Assembly: GCA_905210845.1 (NCBI GenBank)
Contig: CAJLYG010000021.1
Span: 1 to 27,580 of the forward strand
Direction of reading: 5' to 3'
Source of the DNA: an uncultured Prevotella sp.
GTDB lineage: Bacteria > Bacteroidota > Bacteroidia > Bacteroidales > Bacteroidaceae
Length of the DNA stretch: 27,580 nt
Made by a program: the position numbers and the translations under genes. The first letter of the stretch is position 1. Each line of letters begins with the position of its first letter. The notes beneath the pieces were generated by a model that saw only the letters and a list, made by a program, of their open reading frames with translations, was not told where the DNA came from and did not search any database. Positions 16,216 through 24,298 of this stretch are shown one piece after another.

Positions 16216-18621
16216 ATGAAAATACTTATGAAGAAAAGTTTACTTATTCTGGGTCTCCTTTGTGGAGTCTCGGCGTCTTTTGCGCAGGTGCGTAAGGAAG
16301 TGTATTTATCCGATGGGTGGTTGTTCTCCAGGGATAGCGTCCATTGGGAAAAGGTACGAATACCCCATGACTGGGCTATCGGAGGTCCCTTTGACAAGAA
16401 ATGGGACTTGCAGACGGTTGCCATCGAACAGAATGGCGAGAAGGTAAAGACTGAGAAAACGGGAAGGACAGGTTCCCTTCCCTGGATTGGTCGGGGCTAT
16501 TATGTCCTTCGATTCAAGACTCCAGCCCTTTATCAGAAAGCAATCTTGCATTTTGATGGTGCCATGAGTGAGCCTTGTGTTTATGTCAATCAGCAGTTGG
16601 CCGGGAAATGGGCGTATGGATACAGTGCTTTCCGGGTAGACATCACTCCTTACCTTAGGTATGACGGGAAAGAAAACGTGATGGTGGTCAGCCTGCGTAA
16701 CCGAGAGCAGAGCAGTCGGTGGTATCCGGGAGGCGGATTATATAGGCCGGTAAAGCTCATCTTGACGGGAAAGACGCACTTAGACCAGTGGGAGACCTTT
16801 ATCCATACGGTGAGTGCTGATTTGCAGGAAGCGGTCGTCTCAGTGCAAAGTACCGTTGTCGATGATCCTCACGGCAACGAGCTGTGGGCTTCTGTTGCTT
16901 TGAAAGATGGGAAAGGCAATGTCGTCGCCTCCCAGAAGGTGCCTGTTGACAGCACGGGCAAGATGTCGGCACTCCTAAAAGTGAGCCATCCTAAGCTGTG
17001 GTCACCTGAAACGCCTGCTCTCTACCAGGTGGAGACTTGTCTTTACCAAGGGCAGACGCTCTTAGACAGGCTGACAGACAAGACAGGGATCCGTACTGCG
17101 GTGTTCACAAGGGATAAGGGCTTCTTGCTGAATGGGGTCAGCCGTAAGTTCAAAGGGGTGTGCTTGCACCATGACCTGGGTCCTTTAGGAGCGGCGGTTA
17201 ACAGGGCTGCCCTCGTCCGGCAGGTGAAAATCTTGAAGGACATGGGATGTGATGCGATCCGCACGTCGCATAATATGCCTTCCACCATGCAGATGGAGGT
17301 GTATGATTCCTTGGGAATGATGGTGATGGCAGAGAGCTTTGATGCCTGGAAATCGCAGAAAGTGAAAAACGGTTATGGCTTGTTCTTTGATGAATGGGCG
17401 GAAAAGGACATGGAGAATTTGGTGAGGAACCAGAGAAACCATCCTTCGCTGGTTCTTTATAGTATCGGCAATGAGATCCCGGAGCAATGGGAAAAGGGTG
17501 GTCCTGCCTTGGTGTGGAAGTTGCAACACATTTGTCATGTCCTCGATCCGACGAGGAAAGTGACCGTCGGCATGAATATCCCTGTCCCTGCCATCCAAAA
17601 TGGCTTCGCACAAGTCGTGGATATTCCGGGCTTCAACTATAATGTCCATGATTATGCGAAGGCAATTGACGAACTCCCGCAGGGCTTTATCCTGAGCTCG
17701 GAAACTTGTTCCACTGTGAGCAGCCGGGGCGTGTACAAATTCCCTGTCAAGGAGTATGACCATAAAGAATATGAGGATGGGCAGTGCTCCAGCTATGACT
17801 TGGAATATTGCCCGTGGAGTAACGTGCCTGAAGTCGACTTCCGCGCGCAGGATAGTCTGTCCTATACGTTAGGCCAATTTGTCTGGACAGGCTTCGATTA
17901 CTTGGGTGAACCGACTCCTTATGACACGTATTGGCCTTCTCGAAGCAGCTATTTTGGGATCTGCGATTTGGCGGGTCTCCCCAAGGATAGGTATTATCTC
18001 TATCGGTCGGTGTGGAACAAGGGCAGCCATACCCTCCATTTACTGCCGCACTGGAACTGGCAAGGCATGGAAGGAAAGGAGATTCCCGTCTATTGCTATA
18101 CGGATTATGATGAGGCTGAGCTGTTTGTCAATGGAAAGAGCCAAGGTCGTATCCACAAGGATAGCAAGTCGCTGTTGGATACTTATCGGCTTCGGTGGAA
18201 CCATGTGGTCTATGAGCCGGGAGAACTGAAAGTGGTGGCTTACAAAGATGGGAAACCGGTAGGGGAAGAGACCGTCCATACGGCAGGAGCCCCTGCGAAG
18301 ATCTTGCTTGAACCGGACAAGACGGTCATGAAGGCTGATCAGGACGACCTCTGTTTTATCACGGTGACCATGACGGACAAGAATGGCAACGTATGTCCGA
18401 ATGCTGATGATGAAATAGAAGTGTCGGTTAGTGGAGCTGGCAGGTTGGAAGCCTTGTGCAATGGCGACGCTACATCCTTGGAATCGTTTAAGGGTACCAG
18501 GATGAAACTGTTCCATGGCAAGCTGGTCCTGGTTGTCAGAAGTGGCGTCAAGCATGGGACCATTAAGGTTAAAGTGAAGGGCGGCAAGAACTTGAGCGCT
18601 GCATGTGCATTAAAGGTTTAA
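16216..18621 (+). CDS. glycoside hydrolase family 2 (beta-galactosidase type)
   Basis: This 801-residue exported enzyme begins with a signal peptide ending near SASFAQ. Domains in order are a GH2 sugar-binding jelly roll (about 25-195, with IPHDWAI and SSRWYPGGGLYRPV), an immunoglobulin-like domain (about 198-300), the catalytic barrel (about 305-600), a DUF4982-type domain (about 615-690) and a C-terminal Ig-like domain (about 695-800). The acid/base is E420 in YSIGNEIPEQ and the nucleophile E496 in LSSETCS. Such enzymes usually release terminal beta-galactose, though other GH2 activities cannot be excluded. An alternative ATG at 16228 directly precedes the signal peptide. Eight nt separate it from the previous gene, and the sulfatase follows after 49 nt, a pairing common in loci for sulfated galactose-containing glycans. 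Confidence 0.92.
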   Translation: MKILMKKSLLILGLLCGVSASFAQVRKEVYLSDGWLFSRDSVHWEKVRIPHDWAIGGPFDKKWDLQTVAIEQNGEKVKTEKTGRTGSLPWIGRGYYVLRFKTPALYQKAILHFDGAMSEPCVYVNQQLAGKWAYGYSAFRVDITPYLRYDGKENVMVVSLRNREQSSRWYPGGGLYRPVKLILTGKTHLDQWETFIHTVSADLQEAVVSVQSTVVDDPHGNELWASVALKDGKGNVVASQKVPVDSTGKMSALLKVSHPKLWSPETPALYQVETCLYQGQTLLDRLTDKTGIRTAVFTRDKGFLLNGVSRKFKGVCLHHDLGPLGAAVNRAALVRQVKILKDMGCDAIRTSHNMPSTMQMEVYDSLGMMVMAESFDAWKSQKVKNGYGLFFDEWAEKDMENLVRNQRNHPSLVLYSIGNEIPEQWEKGGPALVWKLQHICHVLDPTRKVTVGMNIPVPAIQNGFAQVVDIPGFNYNVHDYAKAIDELPQGFILSSETCSTVSSRGVYKFPVKEYDHKEYEDGQCSSYDLEYCPWSNVPEVDFRAQDSLSYTLGQFVWTGFDYLGEPTPYDTYWPSRSSYFGICDLAGLPKDRYYLYRSVWNKGSHTLHLLPHWNWQGMEGKEIPVYCYTDYDEAELFVNGKSQGRIHKDSKSLLDTYRLRWNHVVYEPGELKVVAYKDGKPVGEETVHTAGAPAKILLEPDKTVMKADQDDLCFITVTMTDKNGNVCPNADDEIEVSVSGAGRLEALCNGDATSLESFKGTRMKLFHGKLVLVVRSGVKHGTIKVKVKGGKNLSAACALKV

Positions 18622-18670
18622 GGAGAGATCTTGTAATACGGAAGGTGAAAAGACAATTCATGTTGTTCAG

Positions 18671-20248
18671 ATGAAACGAAGAGATTTTTTGAAAGATATC
18701 GCCGTAACGGGGATTGGATTGGCAAACATTCCTTTGGTGAATGCGGCTGAGAGAGTCAATGGCCATGCAGGGGCAAGGAAGCAGGAGCCCGTCAAACCTG
18801 CTCCCTTGACCCAACGGCCTCATGTGATCCTGATTATGAGCGACCAGCATCGTGGAGATGCTTTGGGATGTATGGGAAACAAGGTGGTAAAGACGCCTCA
18901 TATCGACAGCCTTGCCAATGATGGGACGTTGTTTGTCAGTGGATATACCGCCTCGCCGAGCAGTACGCCTGCCCGTGCAGGACTGCTGACGGGCATGTCG
19001 CCTTGGCATCATGGGATGTTAGGCTATGGCAGGATGGCAAGGAAATATAAGTATGAGGGACCGCAGATGTTGCGTGACTTGGGCTATTTTACGTACGCTA
19101 TTGGCAAGAACCACTGGTATCCGCAGAAATCCCTGCATGGTTATGTGGGTACTTTGGCGGATGAGAGCGGACGTGTGGAGGAACCTGACTTCATCAGCGA
19201 CTATCATGCGTGGTTCCAATTGCATGCCCCGGGCAAGGACCCAGATGCAACAGGCATTGGCTGGAATGACCATGGCGCAGGCATCTACCATTGGAAAGAG
19301 CAATTGCATCCTACTTGGTGGACAGGGCAGACGGCATGCGAGCTGATTCGGAACTATGACGCGGAGCAGCCTTTGTTCCTGAAAGTATCCTTTGCACGCC
19401 CTCATAGTCCTTATGATCCTCCCCAACGTTTCTATGATATGTATAAAGATGTGGATGTCCCGGCTCCGTGGAAAGGTGACTGGGATGGGAAATACGCAGC
19501 GTTGAAACGACCTGACCAAGTGGCAAAGGATGCTGCCTTTGCCAATTTAGGCGATGAATATGCCAAGAATTCCCGTAGACATTATTATGCAAACATTTCT
19601 TTCATCGATGAGCAGGTAGGTGAGATCATTAAGCTATTGAAGGAAAAGGGGATGTATGACAATGCTTTGATCTGCTATACTGCCGACCATGGGGATATGT
19701 TAGGCGACCATTACCACTGGCGCAAGACGTATGCATACGAAGGATCGGCGAAGATTCCTTTTATCATCAAATGGCCTTCGTCGATGGGGATCCCGAAAGG
19801 GACGAGGATCGAGAATCCGGTCGAACTGCGGGATCTGCTACCTACCTTCTTAGAGATGGCCGGGGGCAAGGTCCCAGAGGATATGGACGGGAAGTCGCTC
19901 GTGCGCCTTGCCGCAGGCGACAGTCAGGGATGGAGGAAGTACATTGACATGGAGCATGCAGTCTGTTATTCCCCTGACAATTACTGGTGTGCCCTTACCG
20001 ACGGGAAGATCAAGTATATATGGTTCTTCCATACGGGCAAGGAACAACTCTTCGACTTGGTCAAGGATCCGGGAGAGACAACGGAACTGAGTCAGTCGAG
20101 GAAATACCGGAAGCGGCTGTTGGAGATGCGGTCGGCAATGGTCGCCCATCTCAGTGAAAGGGGAGAGGGATTTGTCAAGGACGGGAAGCTCGTGGTGAGG
20201 GAGAAGAACCTATTGTACAGTCCTCACTATCCGGCTTCTAAATCATGA
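18671..20248 (+). CDS. S1-family arylsulfatase-like sulfatase, serine type, Tat-like leader
   Basis: This 525-residue protein hydrolyses sulfate esters, probably on a glycan. The formylglycine motif reads S98-T-P-A-R102 followed by AGLLTG, so the active residue comes from serine and needs a radical-SAM maturase (anSME), which is not in this window. Metal-site residues lie in IMSDQHRGD (D58, Q59) and TADHGDMLGDH. A leader begins MKRRDFLKD, a twin-arginine RRxFLK motif, then a hydrophobic stretch ending LVNA. That suggests export after folding, which fits cytoplasmic maturation of the serine. It is the last gene of the PUL operon, 49 nt after GH2. The sulfatase subfamily and sulfate position are not determinable here. 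Confidence 0.92.
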   Translation: MKRRDFLKDIAVTGIGLANIPLVNAAERVNGHAGARKQEPVKPAPLTQRPHVILIMSDQHRGDALGCMGNKVVKTPHIDSLANDGTLFVSGYTASPSSTPARAGLLTGMSPWHHGMLGYGRMARKYKYEGPQMLRDLGYFTYAIGKNHWYPQKSLHGYVGTLADESGRVEEPDFISDYHAWFQLHAPGKDPDATGIGWNDHGAGIYHWKEQLHPTWWTGQTACELIRNYDAEQPLFLKVSFARPHSPYDPPQRFYDMYKDVDVPAPWKGDWDGKYAALKRPDQVAKDAAFANLGDEYAKNSRRHYYANISFIDEQVGEIIKLLKEKGMYDNALICYTADHGDMLGDHYHWRKTYAYEGSAKIPFIIKWPSSMGIPKGTRIENPVELRDLLPTFLEMAGGKVPEDMDGKSLVRLAAGDSQGWRKYIDMEHAVCYSPDNYWCALTDGKIKYIWFFHTGKEQLFDLVKDPGETTELSQSRKYRKRLLEMRSAMVAHLSERGEGFVKDGKLVVREKNLLYSPHYPASKS

Positions 20249-20383
20249 TATTAAACTACTCATTCCATCTTGAATCTTTTTACAATAATTCTTGGCTGGT
20301 ACTCGCATACTTTTGCGGAAAAGCAGTTGCTTCAAGTCGGAAAATATGATACTATATCCAAGGTAAAGAACTGCCAAGTGCTT
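20243..20383 (-). pseudogene. possible remnant of an AraC-type HTH domain
   Basis: On the minus strand this stretch reads HLAVLYLGYSIIFSDLKQLL, then LFRKSMRVPAKNYCKKIQ. The spacing of LGYS, the F-R-K stretch and the VPAKNYCKK end resembles the last helices of an AraC/XylS DNA-binding domain (GFS...FKKxxGxSPxxYRKK). No start or rest of a regulator is present; upstream in this direction the frame runs into the dipeptidase 3' end, and its stop overlaps the sulfatase 3' end. AraC domains end many PUL regulators, so a decayed regulator is plausible. Similarity is weak and could be chance. Confidence 0.3.
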
Positions 20384-20399
20384 ATAGGTAGGGGTCCTC

Positions 20400-21848
20400 T
20401 TATGCCCCATGGAACATATATTCCTGTTGGATATCGTAAGTGAGTCGGGTAAAGAGCTCATTGACCAAGTCATCGGCTACTTCCAACGCATGGTTGAGGA
20501 TGGTGTCGGAGAAGTCTTGCAACAAGTCGAGTGCCTTCATGGGCTCTTTCTTGTATAGTTTCAGATACGCTTCTTCCATCTCTTTCTGGCGTTGGTCGTT
20601 CTCGGCTTCCAACTTGTCGTATGCTTCCTTGATGATAGGGGCATATTTGTTGTAGTTGACCATTCCCAAGGTCATCACCTTCCGGAATCTCCAGTAAGCT
20701 GATTTGTCATCTGCATGTCCGTTTCCCTTGCTGTATGCCTTGGGGAAACTTTTCACGCCCTGGTAGAGTGGGAGGAATACGCCCAGGTCGGCCATGCCAA
20801 GAGCTACGTAAGTGATCTCCCCGATCTCCTTGGGAAGGTCCGGGCGCACCTGCATGATATGGGTTTGGGTGGTGCGGAAGATGGAGACCGGACGGTAGGG
20901 TTCCTTGCCGTTCTGATGGAGATAAGGGTCATGTTCCGTGCCATTATAATGGAAGCGGAAAGCCGTGCGGAGCTTGGGAATCGTGAATTTCTCCTCTGCC
21001 TTGGCAAACACGGGGAAGGTATTCTTCGTTACGTCATTGCGAAGGGAGGGCGAGAACATGGCCTGCAATCCCCAGACCCGCGGATAGTTGTACGTGGTAT
21101 CGTCACGCTCAGCATCCTTGCCGTCATGGGAGTATGCCTCATGGAAGTCAAACTCTCCCTGTGCAGGATCATAAAGGCCGTGCTCGATCGCAAACTCGAT
21201 CAGTCCCTTTGATGCGAGGAAGTTTTCCTTGTCCTCAGGGTCATAACGCCGATAGCGGCTCTGGTTGCCGGTCACAAAGTAGTGACCGCGCGGAATGCGG
21301 GTCGCTAACCAATGATGTCCGCAGGCATTCTCAAGGTACCATACTTCCTTGTCATCGATGAAGCCGATACCGAATCCCTCCGCAGAGCCATATTTCTCGA
21401 TCAGACTGCCTAAGCGTTCTACACCTTCTCGCGCCGTATGGATGTAGGGCAACACAATATTATAGGTACAGTTTTCTGCCAGTCCGTCGGGGACATAGGG
21501 ATCAAACTGCAACGCTTTTGCACTGCTGAAGATGGTTTCAGTGGAGCTCTCGCCGACACCGGCACTGTTGAAGCCTGCGCTTCCCCATTCTCCTGGGAAC
21601 TGAAAGTCGGGCAGTCCTGTGTACCCGAGCGCTTTCTCTGGCAATGGGCAGCGGAAGGCACTGTCCTTGGCGATAAACTCTTTCGGACCGAAATCCGTGT
21701 CCTTGTGAACTTCAAAGTTGATGGCCATCATCGCATCGAAATCACTCGACCGGGCGAGGATGCGGCTGCCGTCGGCAGTTTGCTTGTCTCCGACGATGAT
21801 GGTCGTACATTCTGATGGAAGTTTACTTGTTTTCTTTTCTTTTCTCAT
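20400..21848 (-). CDS. C69-family dipeptidase (PepD-like)
   Basis: This 482-residue N-terminal-nucleophile hydrolase cleaves dipeptides. C14 in PSECTTIIVGDKQTADGS is the expected catalytic residue; the 13 residues before it would be removed autocatalytically to expose it. Further family features are ILARSSDFD, EVWYLENACGHHW, TGNQSRYR and FRTTQTHIMQVRP. There is no signal peptide, so it appears cytoplasmic, and the length is normal for the family. A -7 box lies upstream at 21877-21884. It is convergent with the sulfatase gene and probably not part of the glycan system. No terminator hairpin was identified in the 150-bp gap between them. Confidence 0.92.
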   Translation of the reverse strand: MRKEKKTSKLPSECTTIIVGDKQTADGSRILARSSDFDAMMAINFEVHKDTDFGPKEFIAKDSAFRCPLPEKALGYTGLPDFQFPGEWGSAGFNSAGVGESSTETIFSSAKALQFDPYVPDGLAENCTYNIVLPYIHTAREGVERLGSLIEKYGSAEGFGIGFIDDKEVWYLENACGHHWLATRIPRGHYFVTGNQSRYRRYDPEDKENFLASKGLIEFAIEHGLYDPAQGEFDFHEAYSHDGKDAERDDTTYNYPRVWGLQAMFSPSLRNDVTKNTFPVFAKAEEKFTIPKLRTAFRFHYNGTEHDPYLHQNGKEPYRPVSIFRTTQTHIMQVRPDLPKEIGEITYVALGMADLGVFLPLYQGVKSFPKAYSKGNGHADDKSAYWRFRKVMTLGMVNYNKYAPIIKEAYDKLEAENDQRQKEMEEAYLKLYKKEPMKALDLLQDFSDTILNHALEVADDLVNELFTRLTYDIQQEYMFHGA

Positions 21849-21876
21849 CTTGTTGTCATTTTAAAGTTTACAAGCG

Positions 21877-21884
21877 CAAAAGTA
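21877..21884 (-). promoter_or_regulatory. -7 box of the dipeptidase promoter
   Basis: On the minus strand TACTTTTG matches TAnnTTTG, 28 bp upstream of the ATG at 21848. No clear TTTG is seen at the -33 position; a T-rich stretch lies there instead. Confidence 0.5.
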
Positions 21885-21999
21885 AGGATTTTATCCGAAA
21901 AACAGTCGTTTTGCCTGTCGAATCCTTTCCCTGTGGGCAAAAATTATCCTTCTTTTGCTTTCGTTGCGTTTTGCGTACCGGTTTTAGTCGTTTTGCAAG

Positions 22000-22109
22000 A
22001 GGTTACCTTTTAGAGTTCAGAAGGTCATCTAATGGAGCCTAAAAGGTCATCTAAAGGAGTCCATAAGGTCATCAGTTGAAGCCTGAAAGGTCATCTCTTG
22101 GAAAGCTGA
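22000..22109 (+). repeat. array of five 22-bp repeats (array 2)
   Basis: AGGT starts at 22000, 22022, 22044, 22066 and 22088, exactly 22 bp apart. Four of five units start AGGTCATC and the first starts AGGTTACC. Downstream positions are looser, often TTGGAAGCC-like before a final AA or GA. It occupies the gap between divergent dipeptidase and flavoprotein genes, ending about 30 bp before the flavoprotein promoter. Same period, orientation and core as the array at 1421-1508. Confidence 0.85.
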
Positions 22110-22141
22110 TGGGCGATGCACGGAAAAGAGTTGCCATTTTT

Positions 22142-22173
22142 GTTGCTTAATCCAAATAATCATCGTATCTTTG
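22142..22173 (+). promoter_or_regulatory. promoter of the flavoprotein gene
   Basis: TATCTTTG (22166-22173) is an exact -7 box; GTTG (22142-22145) lies 20 nt upstream, one base off TTTG. Transcription would start near 22180, about 22 nt before the ATG at 22202. Confidence 0.7.
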
Positions 22174-22201
22174 CTGTTGACAAGGAAAGGTAAAAAACAT
22201 C

Positions 22202-22828
22202 ATGAAAGTATTATTGATCAATGGAAGTGCCATCAAGAATGGCAATACGTTCCGGGCACTCAGTGAGGTGGCTGTAACGTTGGAAAAGGAAGGTATAGCG
22301 TCTGAGATTGTCCAGATTGGCAACAAGCCTCTTCGTGGCTGCATTGCTTGTGGAGGCTGTAAGAGGAACGGCAACGGTCGTTGCGTGTTCGATGATGATG
22401 TCTGCAACGAGATCTCAGCTAAGGCAGAAGGGGCGGATGCGTTCGTCTTTGGGTCGCCTGTTTATTACGGACAGCCCAATGGGGCATTGCTCGCTATCAC
22501 CCAGCGGTTGCTCTATTCGAATGGAAATGCCTTCCGCTTCAAGCCTGTTGCTAACGTGGCCGTTTGTCGTCGGGGAGGTGCCTCGGCAACATTCCAGACG
22601 ATGAACATGGCATTTGAGATGATGAACATGCCGATTGTCACCTCTCAGTACTGGACAATCGCGTATGGACAAAAGCCAGGGGAGGTGGAAGCCGACCGTG
22701 AGGGTTTGCAGACCATGCGCCAACTTGCGCGTAACATGGCGTGGTTGTTGAAGAAAATCCATGCGGAAGGCCATGCTGATATCCCACAGGTAGAGGAATG
22801 GGAGCCAACGAACTTCATCCGGGAGTGA
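22202..22828 (+). CDS. NAD(P)H-dependent FMN reductase / iron-sulfur flavoprotein-like
   Basis: This 208-residue flavodoxin-fold protein starts MKVLLINGSAIKNGNTFRAL, the FMN-phosphate loop of the NADPH-dependent FMN reductase family, and has the FGSPVYYGQPNG flavin-binding segment (about 84-95). Cysteines C47, C50, C53 and C61 are spaced C-x2-C-x2-C-x7-C, within the compact pattern (CX2CX2CX4-7C) of iron-sulfur flavoproteins that hold a 4Fe-4S cluster. It is likely a cytoplasmic electron-transfer protein; the partner is unknown. It has its own promoter and a 22-bp repeat array upstream. Confidence 0.85.
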   Translation: MKVLLINGSAIKNGNTFRALSEVAVTLEKEGIASEIVQIGNKPLRGCIACGGCKRNGNGRCVFDDDVCNEISAKAEGADAFVFGSPVYYGQPNGALLAITQRLLYSNGNAFRFKPVANVAVCRRGGASATFQTMNMAFEMMNMPIVTSQYWTIAYGQKPGEVEADREGLQTMRQLARNMAWLLKKIHAEGHADIPQVEEWEPTNFIRE

Positions 22829-22902
22829 TGGGATTCGGACCGGAAGGTCGAGTGGCGCGTTAACACATTCAAGGGATAACAGGAAGAATCAGAAAAGAAA
22901 AA

Positions 22903-22934
22903 TTTGGAAATGTCAAGAATATCCCTTATCTTTG
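22903..22934 (+). promoter_or_regulatory. promoter of the pseudokinase gene
   Basis: TTTG (22903-22906), 20 nt, then TATCTTTG (22927-22934) match the consensus fully. Transcription would start near 22941, about 29 nt before the ATG at 22970. Confidence 0.8.
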
Positions 22935-22969
22935 CGCTGACAATGAATCATCTATTTATATCGTAGAAT

Positions 22970-24223
22970 ATGGCAGATACATTTGATTCTTCAGACGCCT
23001 TCAAGCAAAAGGCAGCGGAGCATTCCGCCTACAATGATTTTAAGGAGGTGGCATCGTCAGGTTGCTATGTCCTGATGAAGGCACGCAAGTTTGGCAGATG
23101 GTTCCTCATGAAAGGACTGAAAGAGGAATATCGGGGAAAGGAACCGTATGAGTCGCTGCTCAAGCAGGAATTTGAGTTGGGCAGACGCTTGGAACATCCG
23201 AATATTATTGAATATCAGTATTTGAAAGAGATACCGGGTTATGGGAACATGATCCTCATGGATAACATCATTGGCTGTCCTTTAGACCAATACCTGACTA
23301 CCCATCCCGACCTTCCTTCCAAGATCCGTATCGTTGAGCAGTTGTGTGCAGGACTGGAATACCTGCGCCGCCATCAGGTTGTGCTCGATCAGTTGAACAC
23401 CACGGATGTCTTTATCCCAGAATTGGGAGGAAATGTGAAGATCATCGACTTAGGCGTTGCAGCCCATGCGGAGGAACAGGTTGCGACTGGGGAGGTTGCT
23501 GCCGACGCCGCTTCTCCCGGCAAGGGGAAGGTGAAAGCCGACGCTACTCGTTCGGATATCTATGCTTTGGGGAAGGTGTTGGAGGAAATGGATCTTCCGA
23601 GAAAGTATAACGAAGTGATTGAAAAGTGCTGTGAATCAGATTCTCATGATCGTTATCCGGATTTCGATTCTTTCTTGAATGCCTTCCATCAGGCAGATAA
23701 AAGGCAGACGGTGGCCTATTGGTTGGTGCCCTTGGTGATCGTTGCCATCTTCGTGGTTATATTTGCGGTCAGCCATCTGAAAGGAAAAGGGTCGGCAGAG
23801 CCTGCTGCTTCCACGACGACAGAACAGGTAGAGAACCCTGATAGCATCCAGCAAGCTGCCACGCAGCCTAAGACGCAGCCTCAGGACAACCAGGAGCAGG
23901 TGGCTGCTTCGTCCGATACGATCCCAGTGGATATCGACCAGTTGAGCGCGGAAGGTTATCAAGGCATCAATGCGATCTTCAAGCCGTATGAGCGGACAGC
24001 CTTGAGGGGAGTGTCCTCGGAGCTATTTGCCAAGATGGTCAAGGAGGTGAACGAGCGCAGTGAGCGGTATATGGAAGACTTCCTCATCAACCAGCATCCG
24101 ATGGATGCGGCTAACCGGAAGGTGATCTACCAGCGCTTCCTCGGCTATACAAAGGAAAAAGTAAGAAAGATGTCGCAGTCGGTTGTCATCAAGGACCAGC
24201 CCGAACAGGCTCCACAGCCATAA
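22970..24223 (+). CDS. membrane-anchored protein kinase-like protein, probable pseudokinase
   Basis: This 417-residue protein has an N-terminal kinase fold (about 25-242), one transmembrane helix (about 249-268, WLVPLVIVAIFVVIFAV), a Ser/Thr/Gln-rich linker and a C-terminal extracytoplasmic region (about 312-417). Kept features are the ATP-site lysine (FLMKGL, K48), the helix-C glutamate (KQEFELG, E68), DLG in place of DFG (D160) and RSDIYALG (194-201). The catalytic loop is altered: HRDLKxxN aligns with L139-D-Q-L-N-T-T-D146, so the catalytic Asp becomes Gln141, Lys becomes Asn143 and Asn becomes Asp146. The glycine loop and APE motif are not recognisable. It may act as a scaffold or sensor. 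It shares a bidirectional terminator with the convergent isomerase gene. Confidence 0.8.
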   Translation: MADTFDSSDAFKQKAAEHSAYNDFKEVASSGCYVLMKARKFGRWFLMKGLKEEYRGKEPYESLLKQEFELGRRLEHPNIIEYQYLKEIPGYGNMILMDNIIGCPLDQYLTTHPDLPSKIRIVEQLCAGLEYLRRHQVVLDQLNTTDVFIPELGGNVKIIDLGVAAHAEEQVATGEVAADAASPGKGKVKADATRSDIYALGKVLEEMDLPRKYNEVIEKCCESDSHDRYPDFDSFLNAFHQADKRQTVAYWLVPLVIVAIFVVIFAVSHLKGKGSAEPAASTTTEQVENPDSIQQAATQPKTQPQDNQEQVAASSDTIPVDIDQLSAEGYQGINAIFKPYERTALRGVSSELFAKMVKEVNERSERYMEDFLINQHPMDAANRKVIYQRFLGYTKEKVRKMSQSVVIKDQPEQAPQP

Positions 24224-24247
24224 GCGATGGTCTTCCTGATTCTCATA

Positions 24248-24282
24248 AAAAAGCCTGCAAGGAATTTCCCTGCAGGCTTTTT
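24248..24282. terminator. bidirectional intrinsic terminator
   Basis: GCCTGCA and TGCAGGC form a 7-bp stem, extended by A5 on the left and T5 on the right, with extra GGA/TCC pairing in the loop. A and T tracts on either side let it end both the pseudokinase transcript (plus) and the convergent isomerase transcript (minus). Confidence 0.93.
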
Positions 24283-24298
24283 CATGCGGATACATTCT

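Noticed and set aside
20715-21212. 165-aa plus-strand ORF inside the dipeptidase gene
   Set aside because: It is antisense to a well-supported C69 dipeptidase and its translation shows no family features.
22000-22109. CRISPR array
   Set aside because: Units are contiguous 22-bp repeats with no unique spacers, and there are no cas genes nearby.
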